Assembly (NCBI GenBank): GCA_947650365.1
Contig: OX393556.1
Coordinates: forward strand, 78,359,579-78,423,578
Direction of reading: 5' to 3'
DNA from: Chamaelirium japonicum
Taxonomy: Eukaryota; Streptophyta; Magnoliopsida; Liliales; Melanthiaceae
DNA: 64,000 bases
The stretch's first letter is position 1. Every line of letters starts with the position of its first letter. Both the position numbers and the translations under genes were made by a program. The notes beneath the pieces are model-generated. The model was given only the letters and a program-made list of their open reading frames with translations. It was not told the origin of the DNA and searched no databases. Shown here one piece after another: positions 23,236-35,409 of the stretch.

Positions 23236-25898
23236 GGTCCCTCTTTACGCAAACAAGGTCGGCCCCTTCCACAACCCTAGGTATAGATCTTTCTCCTCGC
23301 CCTTCAGTTTTCTTTTTTATAAATTTTTCGTTCAATTAAATTGGCATTCCGGATCCTAGATCTCCTCTCATTCACTCCCGAAATGTGAGATTTCTAGGGC
23401 TGTAACGCTCTTCGGCGTTTCTGGTTCGATGCGGTATTTTGGTATTCATGATTTTCGTCAAGTTAGTAAATTGTTTCTGAATTTGAATCGAAAATGAGGT
23501 TAAGGTTATTGTGATATGGATGAATCTGGCTCTTTTAAGTTCAGATCCATAGGAAATATAGAGTTCTTGGAAAAATCAGCATATGCTCTCAAGAAATCGA
23601 TCCTGGATCAGTCAAGGATCTTTACAGAGAATTACCGTTGCTGACATTGTTAGATAGTTTTCTGTCTTATATGAACAAATTGCTTGTTTGAGAATTCGAC
23701 TTCGAACTTTCGAAAGTCCGAAAGCATTGGTGAGAGACCCCTCATTGTTCTTGCGATGGTTTGGTAATCATCAAATCTTGTTTTTGTGATGCTTAGGATT
23801 TGTGAAACTTTTTGGTTATTGCGAAAGAAATATTTTTAGATTCAACAGTAATGCATGCGGCGTCCTAAAGTTACTCGTGGGCTTCTTGTTTCAGCGAGAC
23901 GTATCAGTATTTTGATCTCCCATTCAGTTCTCTAGGTTTGGCTCACTCTTTTTTTTTTTTTTGAGAACCCCTCCTAAGTGGAGGGAGGGTTTGGCGGACC
24001 CCAACCAGAAATCCATTAAAATTAAGTCAGAATACTGTTACAAAAACGAACTGCCTCCTCCCCTAGTCTATCATGCCAAGGGATAATCCAGGTTTTGAAG
24101 AGGGAATACACCGAGTGTCTCAACTTCTCCGGCCCCGAAGACTTGGCATTGAAAATTCGGTTATTCCGCTCAAGCCAGATGACCCAAATGATTGCCATGA
24201 CTAGCAAATCCCACGTCTTCCGGATCCCCTCCGGGATTCTTCTTCTTATCCAAGAACTCCAAAGGCCACGGAGAGTCCTAGGGTGCGAGAATATACCTGC
24301 CTTACCTTCGAAATGGTCCCACAATTGTCTAGCAAAAGGACACCCGAGCAGCAGGTGTGACACCGTCTCCTCCTCCAAGGCGCAGAAGGTACAAGAGGCG
24401 TCCGACGTTTGGGGGTGATTCCGTCGCAACAAATTCGCCTTCGTCAGAATCTTGCTCCTCGAGGCTAGCAGGGAGAAATCTGAACCTTCGAGGGTGCCTT
24501 CGTCCTCCAAATAGCCTTCGAAGGTCTATGTCCTCTGAATTCGAGGAAGCAGATGCTCATAGAACGATCTAACGGAGAAAACCCCTGAAGAGGTGCAGTT
24601 CCACCGGACTTCATCCCGCGACATCCTGAAGGAGGCCGCCTGCAGAATCGTGTGAAGATCCTGCAACTCCCGCCGACTCTCTTGATCAAGCGGCGCCCCT
24701 AGCTTTATGTTCCAACCCATAGAGCCATGCCTTCTGCAAGCCTGAGATCGGACTGAAGCTCCCTTATTCCGGGCCAAGGAGAAAAGAGATGGGAATAGCT
24801 GCTCTAAAGGCCTGGCCCCAAGCCAAGTATCTCTCCAAAATCTAATACTCCTCCCATCTCCTAAAGTAAGTGTTATCGCCTCCCTGTCAAAGTCCTTGAC
24901 CTTCAGGATGCCCCTCCAAATATGAGAAATTCACCCCGAAGCTCTGCCTCTCGCGTGCAAAGGAGAGAACCTCCTGAAATATCTAGCCAGAATAACATCC
25001 CGCCAAGAACCACCTAATACTTGTTGTAGCCTCTACCACCATTTCCCCAGCATCGAAATATTGAACCTGCGCAAGTCTAAGACTCCCAGCCCTCCCAGCT
25101 TCTTCGGCAGACAAACTTGGTCCCATCTCATCAAATTATAACCTCCTGCATTAACTCCCACACCACGCCAAAGGAAGGAGCGTTGAATCCTGTCGATCCT
25201 GTCAATCACCCAAGACGACAGATAGTAGAAGGATAGGTAGTAGGAAGGAATCGAAGAGAGAACTGAGTTCACCAGCACTAGTCTGCCACCTGAGGACAGA
25301 AATCTACCCTTCCAACCCTCCAATCTCCTCTCGATCTTCAGAATCAGCTGCTCCCAATCCTCCCGTCTCAGGGACTTATCACTGATAGGCAGTCCCAAGT
25401 ATTTCATTGGCAAGGTAGCTTCCTTACAGTTCAACAGTCTAGCTAAACCGCTCCCTGCATCTCCCGTGTCAATGTAATACAGGTTGCTCTTCTGGAAGTT
25501 AATCCTTACTCTTTTTTATTTATATTAATCATGGGCTTGGTTACATATGCCTTTTTTGATTTCCGTCGGGCTCAATAACAGAACACGTCAAGGAGAAATC
25601 GGAAGCTCTCGGTGAAGTCCTGAATGGGGACCGCTTGGTTGATGCCCCTTACAAGCTGGACTTCAAGTTGGTATGCAATAAGCCACTTACAAAAGAGGAG
25701 GTGGCCAAGTTTAGGAGTGTTTTCATGAAGGACTACTACTTCCAGATGTACTATGATGACCTCCCCATTTGGGGTTTCCTCGGGAAAGTTGATAAGGACG
25801 ACAAGACTGACCCGAGCTTATCGGCTGATGAGGCTGGAAGCAGCGTCTTTGAGGCCACCGATTCAGCTGCTCAAGATGCCGAGACTCCTCTTAAATAA
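23236..25898 (+). pseudogene. Captured TM9SF (EMP70) gene fragment with a new 3' end
   Basis: Exon 1 (about 23236-23280, VPLYANKVGPFHNP), exon 2 (23895-23935, ETYQYFDLPFSS) and exon 3 (25582-25898, HVKEKSEALGEVLNGDRL and KDYYFQMYYDDLPIWGF) have correct GT-AG borders and join in one frame. They correspond to the N-terminal lumenal domain of transmembrane nine (EMP70) proteins, which work in endosome/Golgi trafficking; the nine membrane spans are missing. After KTDPS the frame continues into about 28 residues not expected in TM9SF (LSADEAGSSVFEATDSAAQD and onward) and stops at TAA 25896, so another fragment appears fused. A truncated LINE sits in intron 2. Confidence 0.85.
23950..25505 (-). mobile_element. 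5'-truncated L1-type LINE fragment
   Basis: Minus-strand LINE ending in a T-run (its poly-A) at 23949-23962, preceded by the conserved 3' tail (GAGAACCCCTCC and GGAGGGAGGG). Frames at 24022-24510 and 25033-25434 encode the C-terminal RT region (SDKSLRREDWEQLI, SSGGRLVLVNSVLSSIPSYY) and the zinc-binding RT-associated domain (CTFCALEEETVSHLLLGCPF). It is homologous to the near-full-length LINE at 33411-39130. Short duplications of ACTCTTTTTT flank it at 23944 and 25508. It is inactive. Confidence 0.9.
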
Positions 25899-26925
25899 TG
25901 CTCTTCTTTCAGATCTTTTATCTTTTTGGGCAAATGTTGGACTGAAATTGTGATTGTCTGAATTTGAGATGGTTTGAGGTGAGGAGCCCAGTTAGGTTAG
26001 TGGGGAGGGTGTTTGTTTGAAGTGTTACTACTTTACCATAAGAATTTATTTTGTTTTGTTTTTTGAGGTAAACTTTACCATAACATGTTGTTGCTTTCTC
26101 ATACATGTAGATTAATTAGATGGCTAGAAGTATCTATCACTTGTCTTTTTTTCAGAATCTTTTTTTTTCCCCTCCTCATCTGTACTGCTCAGTAGTAGTT
26201 GCTGCATAACTCTTGATCCTCTCAAGGATGCTCTGCCCTCCCCTCCCCTTGCAGCCTCAGCTTGCCCGGATCAAAGGATTCTACAAGTGTTGGGAGGATG
26301 TTTAATAATGCGATGTCGCGTGATGATCAAGCACTCATCTATCTACTTTTTTTTTTTTTTGGACGGTCTATCTACTTACTTCTTTTTCTTGGGCTTGGGG
26401 GGTTGCTTCCTCTGCTCAGGTGCTTAGTTTTGCTCCTTGTCATAGCGTAGGCTGTGTTTGGTAGAGCATAATCGAGACACCCCCGACCTGGATGCAGTGA
26501 GCTTGGGGTAAATTAATTCAAGTCAGGATTTGGTTTTTGTCTGATTCATTCTTCTTTTTTTTTCCCGTCTGTCCTTACTCGTACTAATGAAGAATTCAAG
26601 TCAGGATTCCATACCGAGACTGAAATCTAGGACCTCCTCCGATTCATGCTAACACAATGCTTCATGGCTTGAATGAAATTATTGACAATATTAATATTAA
26701 CAAGAATGAGAATAAAACCTCCCCTGATTCAAGAAAAACAGTAAGAGGGAGAACAATCGGTTTTGTTCTGCAAGTTGTCCGGGTTTAATTTTAATGAAGA
26801 AACACAACATGTACATTCAATTTGCTATAATTCTACGAGACAATTGTCTCATCTTGAATAATAGTTGAAAAACTGGATTACCAAAGTCGGTTACAAAAAA
26901 TCCAGGTTATTAGGCCAAATATTTT
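25899..26925. other. No gene recognised
   Basis: It begins with what may be the 3' untranslated region of a captured gene (AT-rich, after the TAA at 25896). Several homopolymer T runs (26157, 26346, 26555) suggest old retrotransposition or untranslated regions. I see no supportable ORF. Confidence 0.5.
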
Positions 26926-27415
26926 TTATAGTTTAAATAAAACAAAAATAAACAACACAATCAGTACAAATATTATTTTTTTCTGTCGATTCTCTAGAAT
27001 ATTAATCTTTTTCTCCAGCTGCTCTAGCATTATCATCAATTCGTGCTTCACTTCACCACTTGATAGCTCACGATCATCACTCCATTCGAAGAAACTGCAA
27101 TCTCTATCATGAGGGCCCTGCAAAAAAAATTATTATTATGGTCCTAAGAGTTCAAATTGATTAAACAAAATATGATAATATATTAATCCATTACGATATT
27201 ACTAAACATACCTTATTAGTAGGACAAATGAAAAACCGTCTCCCTCTACTGTGTTCTTTTGATGATGTAAGTTCCTTACATTCACCCATTCCACATGGGC
27301 AATGTCTAATCCTTCTTTGATAACCAGACGAATAACTCTTACTACTAACACTCATCCTATTAAATTCACCAAGTGATACCATTAGTTTGACAAAAAGATT
27401 GTACATACTATGCAA
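26926..27415 (-). CDS. GRF-type zinc-finger protein with C-terminal membrane helix
   Basis: Two minus-strand exons: 27415 (or the second ATG, 27355) to 27212, donor GTATG, and 27117 to 26926, acceptor TTTTGCAG. Joined in frame they give a GRF-type zinc finger: HCPCGMGECKELTSSKEHS, GRRFFICP, then GPHDRDCSFFEWSDD across the intron. A short coiled coil (LMIMLEQLEKKINILENRQ) and a hydrophobic C-terminal helix ending at TAA follow. Small GRF-zinc-finger/coiled-coil/membrane proteins are numerous in plants. Their presence in the same element as a FAR1-type transposase suggests a second MULE gene, but a captured host gene is possible. The frame is intact; expression is unknown. Confidence 0.8.
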
Positions 27416-27828
27416 GGATGCACGGTAAAAGAAAGTAAAACGATATCTAACTAGTGATGCAAAAGAATATAACGAATAGGGCAGCTCTAGAAGGTCTGCA
27501 AAATAATGAAAGCATGTTCACACTCATCATAATCTTAATTCCAACAATTTTCTTCCATGACTGTATGCCCTCTTTATTCTCAGATCTTGAGTTTAAAAAA
27601 ATTTTCAAGGTTTAAAGCTGGAGATTTGGGGTTAGTGTGTAAACTGCTGCGATTTGGGGTTTCTCCGATCTGGATGGGATTTGGAACTCAGATCATTAGG
27701 GGAAACAAGAGTAAAGGGGAAAAAAGTAAAGGGCAAAAATGGGGGAAAAAAAAAGGGTTGATGAACCTTCTTCCATCTAATAGTAGCTTACTGGTTCATA
27801 ATCTCATTGCTACCTTTTATCTTACTAG

Positions 27829-27989
27829 GGACTAAAATGACCATAGCCAAGGATCGAGTGAAACAATCTCCCAAACCAGATAGTTGGAAGCTTAATAAGA
27901 TATTTGCAATGGGAGTTGTTATAGGGACTTACCTTGCATTAGTCAGTATTCTGATCTATTGGGCCATCAAGCAAACTGATTTCTTTGAG
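27829..27989 (+). pseudogene. Captured exon of a plasma-membrane H+-ATPase
   Basis: Open between TTACTAG and GTTAGAG splice borders. The peptide [19 protein letters not shown] and [20 protein letters not shown], ending in KQTDFFE, is the characteristic segment of P3A H+-ATPases (AHA family) after the P-domain, entering a transmembrane helix. The catalytic DKTGT site is not included. About 60 bp of upstream intron-like sequence came with it. It lies inside the inner part of the right terminal repeat, splitting it relative to the left copy. Confidence 0.9.
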
Positions 27990-29391
27990 GTTAGAGCTGC
28001 GATCTGGAACTCCGAGCACTCGGCGAGAGGGAGATCTCAGATCTGAGAGGAAGAGCTCAGATCCGGGCCAGGGACAGTGGACGGACGTGGACGGCTGCTG
28101 CTGCGATTTTGTTTTCCTCTCCGCGGGAGGGATCTGAGTGGGCGCTCGGCAGGAGGGATCTGAGCGGGGTGAGAGAGAGGGATCTGAGCGGACATGAAGG
28201 GACGCTGCTGCTGCGGTCTCTTTTCCCTCTCCGGGCTCTCGGCGGGAGGGATTTGAGCGGGCGCTCGACGAGAAGGATCTGAGCGCGGTGAGAGAGAGAG
28301 AGGGATCTTTTCTGTCTCCGGGACTCCAGGCTCTGTGGGGGAAAATCTTCGTGCCGACCCGAAGACTTCGCAGCACCAGTCAGTTGAAGTTCGAATCGAA
28401 TAGATCGTTGTTTGATCTATCGATTGGAGTTGTAGCTTTTGATATGATAACAGAGAAGCAACCAGAGAGAATTGACACGAGAAGTGATCTCGGAGTTCAG
28501 CCGAAGCCTACGTCTCCGTGCTATAGGGAGCAACCCGAATTCACTAACACTTGTTTCGAAGTGACCTCGACAGGCCGAGTGTCACTGAAGTTTCTTCGAC
28601 TTGTTCAAAGACAAGAAGAAGATCAAGGTGAGGTAGAGGGTAAGAGGAGATAGAGGTTTCTGAGACAGATATCAGATGATGGCACTGATCTGTTTTCAGA
28701 GCTCTGGTTTGAGTTCTGGAGTTTCATGTTTTGAAAATCCGATCCCTTTACATTCGAAGGCTCTGCTATTTATAGACTTCCCGGGGAGGAATTCCGGGGC
28801 AAATGGCGGTTTCTGCTGCCGTATCTGGGGATCCTCCAGGTAAAGCTGGTGGACCCTGCTACCATCTTCTGGGGGGATTCCACAGGCTCTTGGGCCCACC
28901 AGGCAGGGTCGGTGGGTCCCGCTGCAGTCTTCGGGGGCCCACCAGGCAGGGCCGGTGGGTCCCGCTGTGGTACTCGGGGGCCCACCAGGCAGGGCCGGTG
29001 GGTCCCGCTGTGGTACTCGGGGGCCCACCAGGCAGGGCCTGTGGGTCCCGCTGTAGTCTTCGGGGGCCCACCAGGCAGGGCCGGTGGGTCCCGCTGTGGT
29101 ACTCGGGGGCCCACCAGGCAGGGCCGGTGGGTCCCGCTGTTTTGCATACTTCTTGCCAAAATTTGCACCCACAGGCTCTCGGTCTCTTTTCCGTCTCCGG
29201 GCTCTCGGTGAAAGAGAGTGAGAACTCAGATTTGAGAGAGAGAGGGAGGTAGAGAGCTCAGATCTTGGATTTGTACGGCTCTTGTTTTTTTTTTAATCCG
29301 CACCTCACTGTACCGTTCGATCAAAACCAATCGGACGGTCCAAATTCAACACCGCATCTATTGCCATGCCGCACGCCGCAGCTTATCATTC

Positions 29392-29394
<3 letters not shown>
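27990..29394. repeat. Right terminal inverted repeat of the MULE (split by a solo LTR)
   Basis: 28010-28333 and 29174-29394 together are the reverse complement of about 7931-8450, including GGGATCTGAGC-type repeats, the GA-rich stretch at 29233-29255, GGACGGTCCAAATTCAAC and the terminal CTATCATTCCCC-type end before (TA)n. The solo LTR at 28334 lies between the two parts. Confidence 0.85.
28334..29173 (-). mobile_element. Solo LTR with perfect GGCTC target duplication
   Basis: TGTGGGGG to CACCCACA, 840 bp, same family as 6002-6878. GGCTC occurs directly on each side (28329-28333 and 29174-29178), proving insertion of a whole element followed by LTR-LTR recombination. It carries the minus-strand TATA box (near 28764-28774) and the 43-bp minisatellite at 28890-29145 (about 6 copies). 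It overlaps nothing coding. Confidence 0.97.

Positions 29395-29472
<78 letters not shown>
29395..29472. repeat. (TA)n microsatellite
   Basis: TA dinucleotides fill the gap between the right MULE end and the next foldback element. Confidence 0.98.
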
Positions 29473-30976
<1,504 letters not shown>

Positions 30977-30985
30977 TAGTATAGG

Positions 30986-31166
30986 GAGAAATGCTATTCA
31001 GCCAGAAGGTTTTCTCAATTCCGCTCAGCTTGATTGATGTGGCAGCGTATTAGTGGTGGTTGAATCTCACTAGCACAATTAAATCTCTACCCCCACAACT
31101 CGTACACTGCCATGTCAATCGGGTTGAGTAGAATCGTAAAAACCTTAGGGCTGAATAGCATTTCTC
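30986..31166. mobile_element. Small MULE-type MITE with 9-bp target duplication
   Basis: 181 bp with ~60-bp terminal inverted repeats: GAGAAATGCTATTCAGCC at the left and GGCTGAATAGCATTTCTC at the right are exact complements. Flanks TAGTATAGG (30977-30985) and TGGTATAGG (31167-31175) match at 8 of 9 bases. A 9-bp duplication is characteristic of Mutator-type transposition. No coding capacity. Confidence 0.9.
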
Positions 31167-31175
31167 TGGTATAGG

Positions 31176-32339
31176 ATTCACAGCCTGACATCTAGTGGCT
31201 ATGATGCACGTTAAGCTCATTCGTGGTGCACGACTTATTAACTTGTCGGGTAGCCAGCCATCCAGTGACTATGATGAACGTCAGGTTCAAGTGGGGCGCG
31301 CGGCCGACAAGAGATCTGAACCCACGGATGGGGAGATTGGCGACTCCACTCAATTTGTTTCTCATTCGATCAATTAGAGGATTGGATACACGCTTTGTGG
31401 TGGATACACGAAATGCCACGATGAATGTAGTCGACCAGATATGCCAATGCTCTTCTATTACGGAAAATGCTACTCTATCGTATTCCCTCTCGGAAACATC
31501 TGTTAGTTTACATGAAGCTTCTTTCAATCTCGTAAACTCTTTGTCACCGTCCTAATAAATAGACAAGTAATGCCAACCCAAAAACCTTATTCCCTCTACG
31601 ATTACTTACCATCTTTGAATCTAAGTAACAATACAGTCTTGAACAGCTCTTGCTAAAGGGCCACCCCAAGATCATAATTGACAACAAATTTCTTTTTGAA
31701 CACCACAAAACAAATCTACAACATAAATCATATACCCAACAGAACTCTTGTAAGACACCACCTCCTCAAAACAATGCAAATGGTATAATATTAATAGCTA
31801 TCATGGCAAAAAAAAATCCAGAGAATAGTTCCAAGAAAAAACAGATGGAGAATAACAGTTGTCCAAGAAACAAGTCACCATAGAGCTTTTAGTTCCATCT
31901 TTATAGTAAGAAGGTTTGCCTCTAAGCTGTACAAAGCTACTATCTTATTTGTATTGGAAGTTTATAGAAGAGAGTATGACTATAACATAACAAGTATCAA
32001 AACTTCCGCAAACAAAGAGCAAGCCATCCTTATCCTTGCAATTACATCCATCTACTTGCTAACGGCAATCCCAAATCGACCCATCAGCTAGAAGAATCTG
32101 AATCGAACTTGCTGCAAATATCCCAGGCATCTGTAGAACTGATATTGATGAGTTAATTTAAAAGAAAAGCATAAATCGATTGTTGGTACAAATTGAGAGC
32201 AAAATATTGAGAGTTACATGTGCTTACCAAAATATTTTAGTCATCATATTCAGTTCCACATCCTGCTCCAAATTCTTCTATCGTCTCATCATCTGAGATT
32301 TTAATATAGAAAAATACAATAACATAAATTATATAATTG
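31176..32339. other. No gene recognised
   Basis: Contains a short imperfect duplication (CTATGATG(C/A)ACGT at 31200 and 31270) and otherwise unremarkable AT-rich sequence. Open frames here are short and lack any family signature. The last part may be intron or flank of the minus-strand FAR1-type gene. Confidence 0.4.
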
Positions 32340-32352
32340 AAACTGCACAAGT

Positions 32353-32720
32353 GCTACTCGGATGCCCCTTCGCTAGGCATCATGTCTCACCCCTGGACAC
32401 TACGAGGCCTTTGGAGCTCGTGGCGGAGAAGAAGAATTCCAGTGGGAATCAGGAAACCTTGGGATTTACTGGTTATGGTTATCATCTTGGTTCTCTGGCT
32501 GGAGAGGAACAACCGCATATTCAAAGGCAAAGCGACAGGAGCGGAGCGATTTCGTCACTCGGTGTCTGCGGTTTTCAAGACATAGATTATTCCATGGTAT
32601 GATAAACTAGGGGAGGAGGCTAGAGTTTTTTGTACCAGGATATTGCCGTAATTTTTTAATAATTTTCATGTCGGGGTCTGCCAAACCCTCCCTCCTTTAG
32701 GAGGGATTCTCAAAAAAAAA
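32353..32720 (+). mobile_element. Short 5'-truncated LINE with 13-bp target duplication
   Basis: The last ~370 bp of the L1 family: the end of the zinc-binding segment (GCCCCTTCGCTAGGCATC), the WLERNNRIF-type coding end, the 3' tail CCTCCCTCCTTTAGGAGGG and poly-A. AAACTGCACAAGT occurs at 32340-32352 and 32721-32733, a perfect duplication. It interrupts the 3' flank of the minus-strand FAR1-type gene. Confidence 0.95.
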
Positions 32721-32777
32721 AAACTGCACAAGTAGAATAGTATTCCACTTACTTTGCTTTGTTGAATCATTCATTTT

Positions 32778-33410
32778 TCAATTCGGATTCTCAAGACAAA
32801 TTTTATTGTCATGTCCAAACCCCTTGCATAATGCACACTTTCTTTGCTTCTTTTTCTGTGACTTTTCAATACCACTTTTCAATCTACAAGAATTATGAAT
32901 CTTTTCTTTTTCGTTATCATCCTTCTTCCTTCCTTTTGTTTGTGAAATATTTGGATCTAAAAGTAACACTTGTGCTAAATTATAAGCATCAACCGAGGGT
33001 TCAAGAGTACATTCACTTATTTCCACATCACTTTCAACTTCAGAAATCTTCTCTGAAAGCTCATGTATTCCTTCAATGAACATCGTGTAGGTTTTATCTA
33101 ACTTTGTTGCATAACATGCAAGTTGAGTAGCATGTCTACACATATGGCTAAGCCCTAATGCTTCCGAATGCTCATGCCCACTTACTAACGTCTTTCCATC
33201 TATGATCCTAAATTTGTTGGCTTCTTGCATCCATATTTTATGAAGAAAGTGGGTGGGTATATCATTGATGTCCAATTTAAGAAACACTTTAAGCATATAC
33301 CTACACAATATTCCTATAAATTCAAAATGTTGGCATTCACACCCACCCTCTAGTGTTGTCAGGTCTAACCTCACAAGGAATTCCTCGGGGTCACCTTTCT
33401 TTCGGGGATG
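32778..33410 (-). pseudogene. Second FAR1-type transposase, SWIM/C-terminal part
   Basis: The minus-strand frame begins at the LINE junction with CHPRKKGDPEEFLVRLDL, then the SWIM zinc motif (CECQHFEFIGILCRYMLKVF: C-x-C-x(n)-C-x2-Y in place of the usual C-x-H), then the segment FLHKIWMQEANKF and an acidic region, ending with a zinc-knuckle-like CALCKGFGHDNKIC and stop at 32778. SWIM motifs follow the transposase core in FAR1-type MULEs and FAR1-related proteins. The upstream two-thirds lie at 39131-41195, beyond the LINE. Confidence 0.85.
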
Positions 33411-33585
33411 ACAGGACAGGTGTGAGGGCAAGAGGGAGATGGCAAGAGGGAGAGGGAGATCCTGAGGGCTATCTGGGGGTCGTTCCCCAAGCTCTTTAGG
33501 GCTGCACCGGCATTCGGCGGGCGCGAGTTCCCGAGGGGCCTCGAGAAATAGGGCTGGGACGCTTGGGGGAGGAGGTTCAGCGAGA

Positions 33586-35377
33586 GTGGCGGAGAGGCGT
33601 CGTTCCCGGGATAGGCATCTCGGGGGTTCCTCTCAACCCTCTTCGTCGGCTGACCACCCTCGAGTCTCCTTCGCCGACGTCGTCCGTCGTCCGGCCCCGC
33701 CACCAGTGACGAGTGCAAGGAAACCCTCTAGCCGGTCCCTCGGTCGCAGAAAGGGTTCCTGGGCGCCGTTGCCACCGGTGCGGGGAGCGAGATCACACGG
33801 TAGCATCTTGCAGAAACCCTCTGGTGTGTTTTGCATGTGGGAAGGTGGGTCATACCTCCCACAGGTGCGGGATGTCCCGATCCTCGGGATCTACGGGATC
33901 GTCGATGGCAGGTGCAGGAGCCTCGATCGATCTGTCGAACGATCCCAAGCGTACGAAGATGATGGAGGTGCTTGGCAGATCCGGGATCTGCCGAGTCTTT
34001 CGGAGATCTGTGTCAGCGGCGGAGCTCTCTGGGCACCTTCGTCACGCGTGGCAGGGATCCTGGGCTTGGCCGACGCAGGAGATCGGCAACGGGGAATTTC
34101 TCGTTGAATTCCCTTTCCGCCAATTCCTGGAGATCGAGACAGGCCGTGGAGTTTGAGATCTGGGTGTTGTTTCGGTCTCCTTTCATCCGTGGGAGGAGCT
34201 GGGAGGGGCTGTTGCGAGGAGGAGGAGGACAGCCTTGCGGGTCACCATTTTCGGCCAACCCTTCGATGCCTGGGGGGAGGGATCGATCCGGGCACTGCTG
34301 GAACCCTACGGCGTGGTTCAGGAGTGCTTCAATGTCTTCCCCACAATCTCACACCGGCGGTTCTGCCAGGCAACGGTCCTCTGCTACGAGCTCATTCTGA
34401 TTCCTCCCTCGGTGAACTTCACCCATGGTAGCGGTGTGTTCCGGGTCCGTCTCACCTCGCAGGTTTTGGGGGACTGCACCGCGTTCCCTCCATCGCCTCT
34501 AGGCCATCTACCACCCCTGGAGCATGGGGTTGGCGATAGGATGCCCTTCGGGGAGCCTGTGATCCCACCTGGCTTCGGGCCACCAGTGGCGGCCGGACCA
34601 CAACCTACGCGATTCCGGCAACAATGCGTCCGGCCTCCGCCTTCCCCTGCTCCAGCGCACTTCAGCGGGGTGAATCCGTCTAGAGGAGAGGCTGGCAGCA
34701 GTCATGCCCCAGGTACGCCATCCCTCCAACAGTTCTCCCGGGATGCAGGTATGCTTGTTTTGAATCTCGGTTTGAGCACGAATGGAGACTTCCCTCCTTT
34801 TTCTTTTGAGGGTGCCCACATTGCTTGCGTGGCTCCCCACGTCAACCCCTTTGCTGATGAGCACGAGGGCGTTGTTGTTGGTCCGGAGGAGGGGGGACCC
34901 CCCTTGGGTCCCTAGGATGATCGGGTGCCAATCAATGTGGTTTCCTCCCTTTCGGGGGATCCTCTTGATCCTAACTCTGATGTTAGCAGGTGCGCTGTAG
35001 CAGAACAGGGGATTGAAGGGCAGGGGACTTCTGTTGTGACCGAACAGGGGAATGCAGGACGGGAGACCTCGGCGGATAACGGCGGCGTCGCTCAGCTTCA
35101 CTCGGCCAGGAGGAGTTTCAGGCAGATTTTGCAGTGTTCCTCGGAGGATCCTACGCTTGCCCAAGCTCTGATCCGGTCGAAGATGCGCCTTTTGGAGTTG
35201 GACCAGGCAGACCCTTCGGTTTCCCTCCCCCTTTCATTTTTGGATGATGATGTAATCCTAGACATTGCGAAGAAATGTGGATTTATTACTACTCCAGAGC
35301 TCGAAGGTGTTCGTTTCTTTCTTGACTCCCTCAGGGCTATGGAGGAGAAGCGGGCTAGATTGGCCTTGTCCTCTTGA
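33586..35377 (+). pseudogene. LINE ORF1 (RNA-binding protein), broken frames
   Basis: Coding signal passes through at least three frames. The first (from 33586) has the basic Ser/Arg-rich N terminus. The frame at 33713-34156 contains two zinc knuckles, CHRCGERDHTVASC and CFACGKVGHTSHRC, the nucleic-acid-binding motif of plant L1 ORF1. A third (34235-34915) has an alpha/beta segment (FNVFPTISHRRF) and a Pro-rich linker, and 34925-35377 gives the acidic C-terminal region. ORF1 proteins coat LINE RNA. Frameshifts prevent a whole product. Confidence 0.8.
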
Positions 35378-35409
35378 GGAGTGGTTGCGGCAGTGTCCGG
35401 AGGAGTTGT

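Noticed and set aside
31192..31555. Overlapping 110-codon frames on both strands
   Set aside because: No domain, no splice or promoter context, and similar lengths on both strands, as expected by chance.
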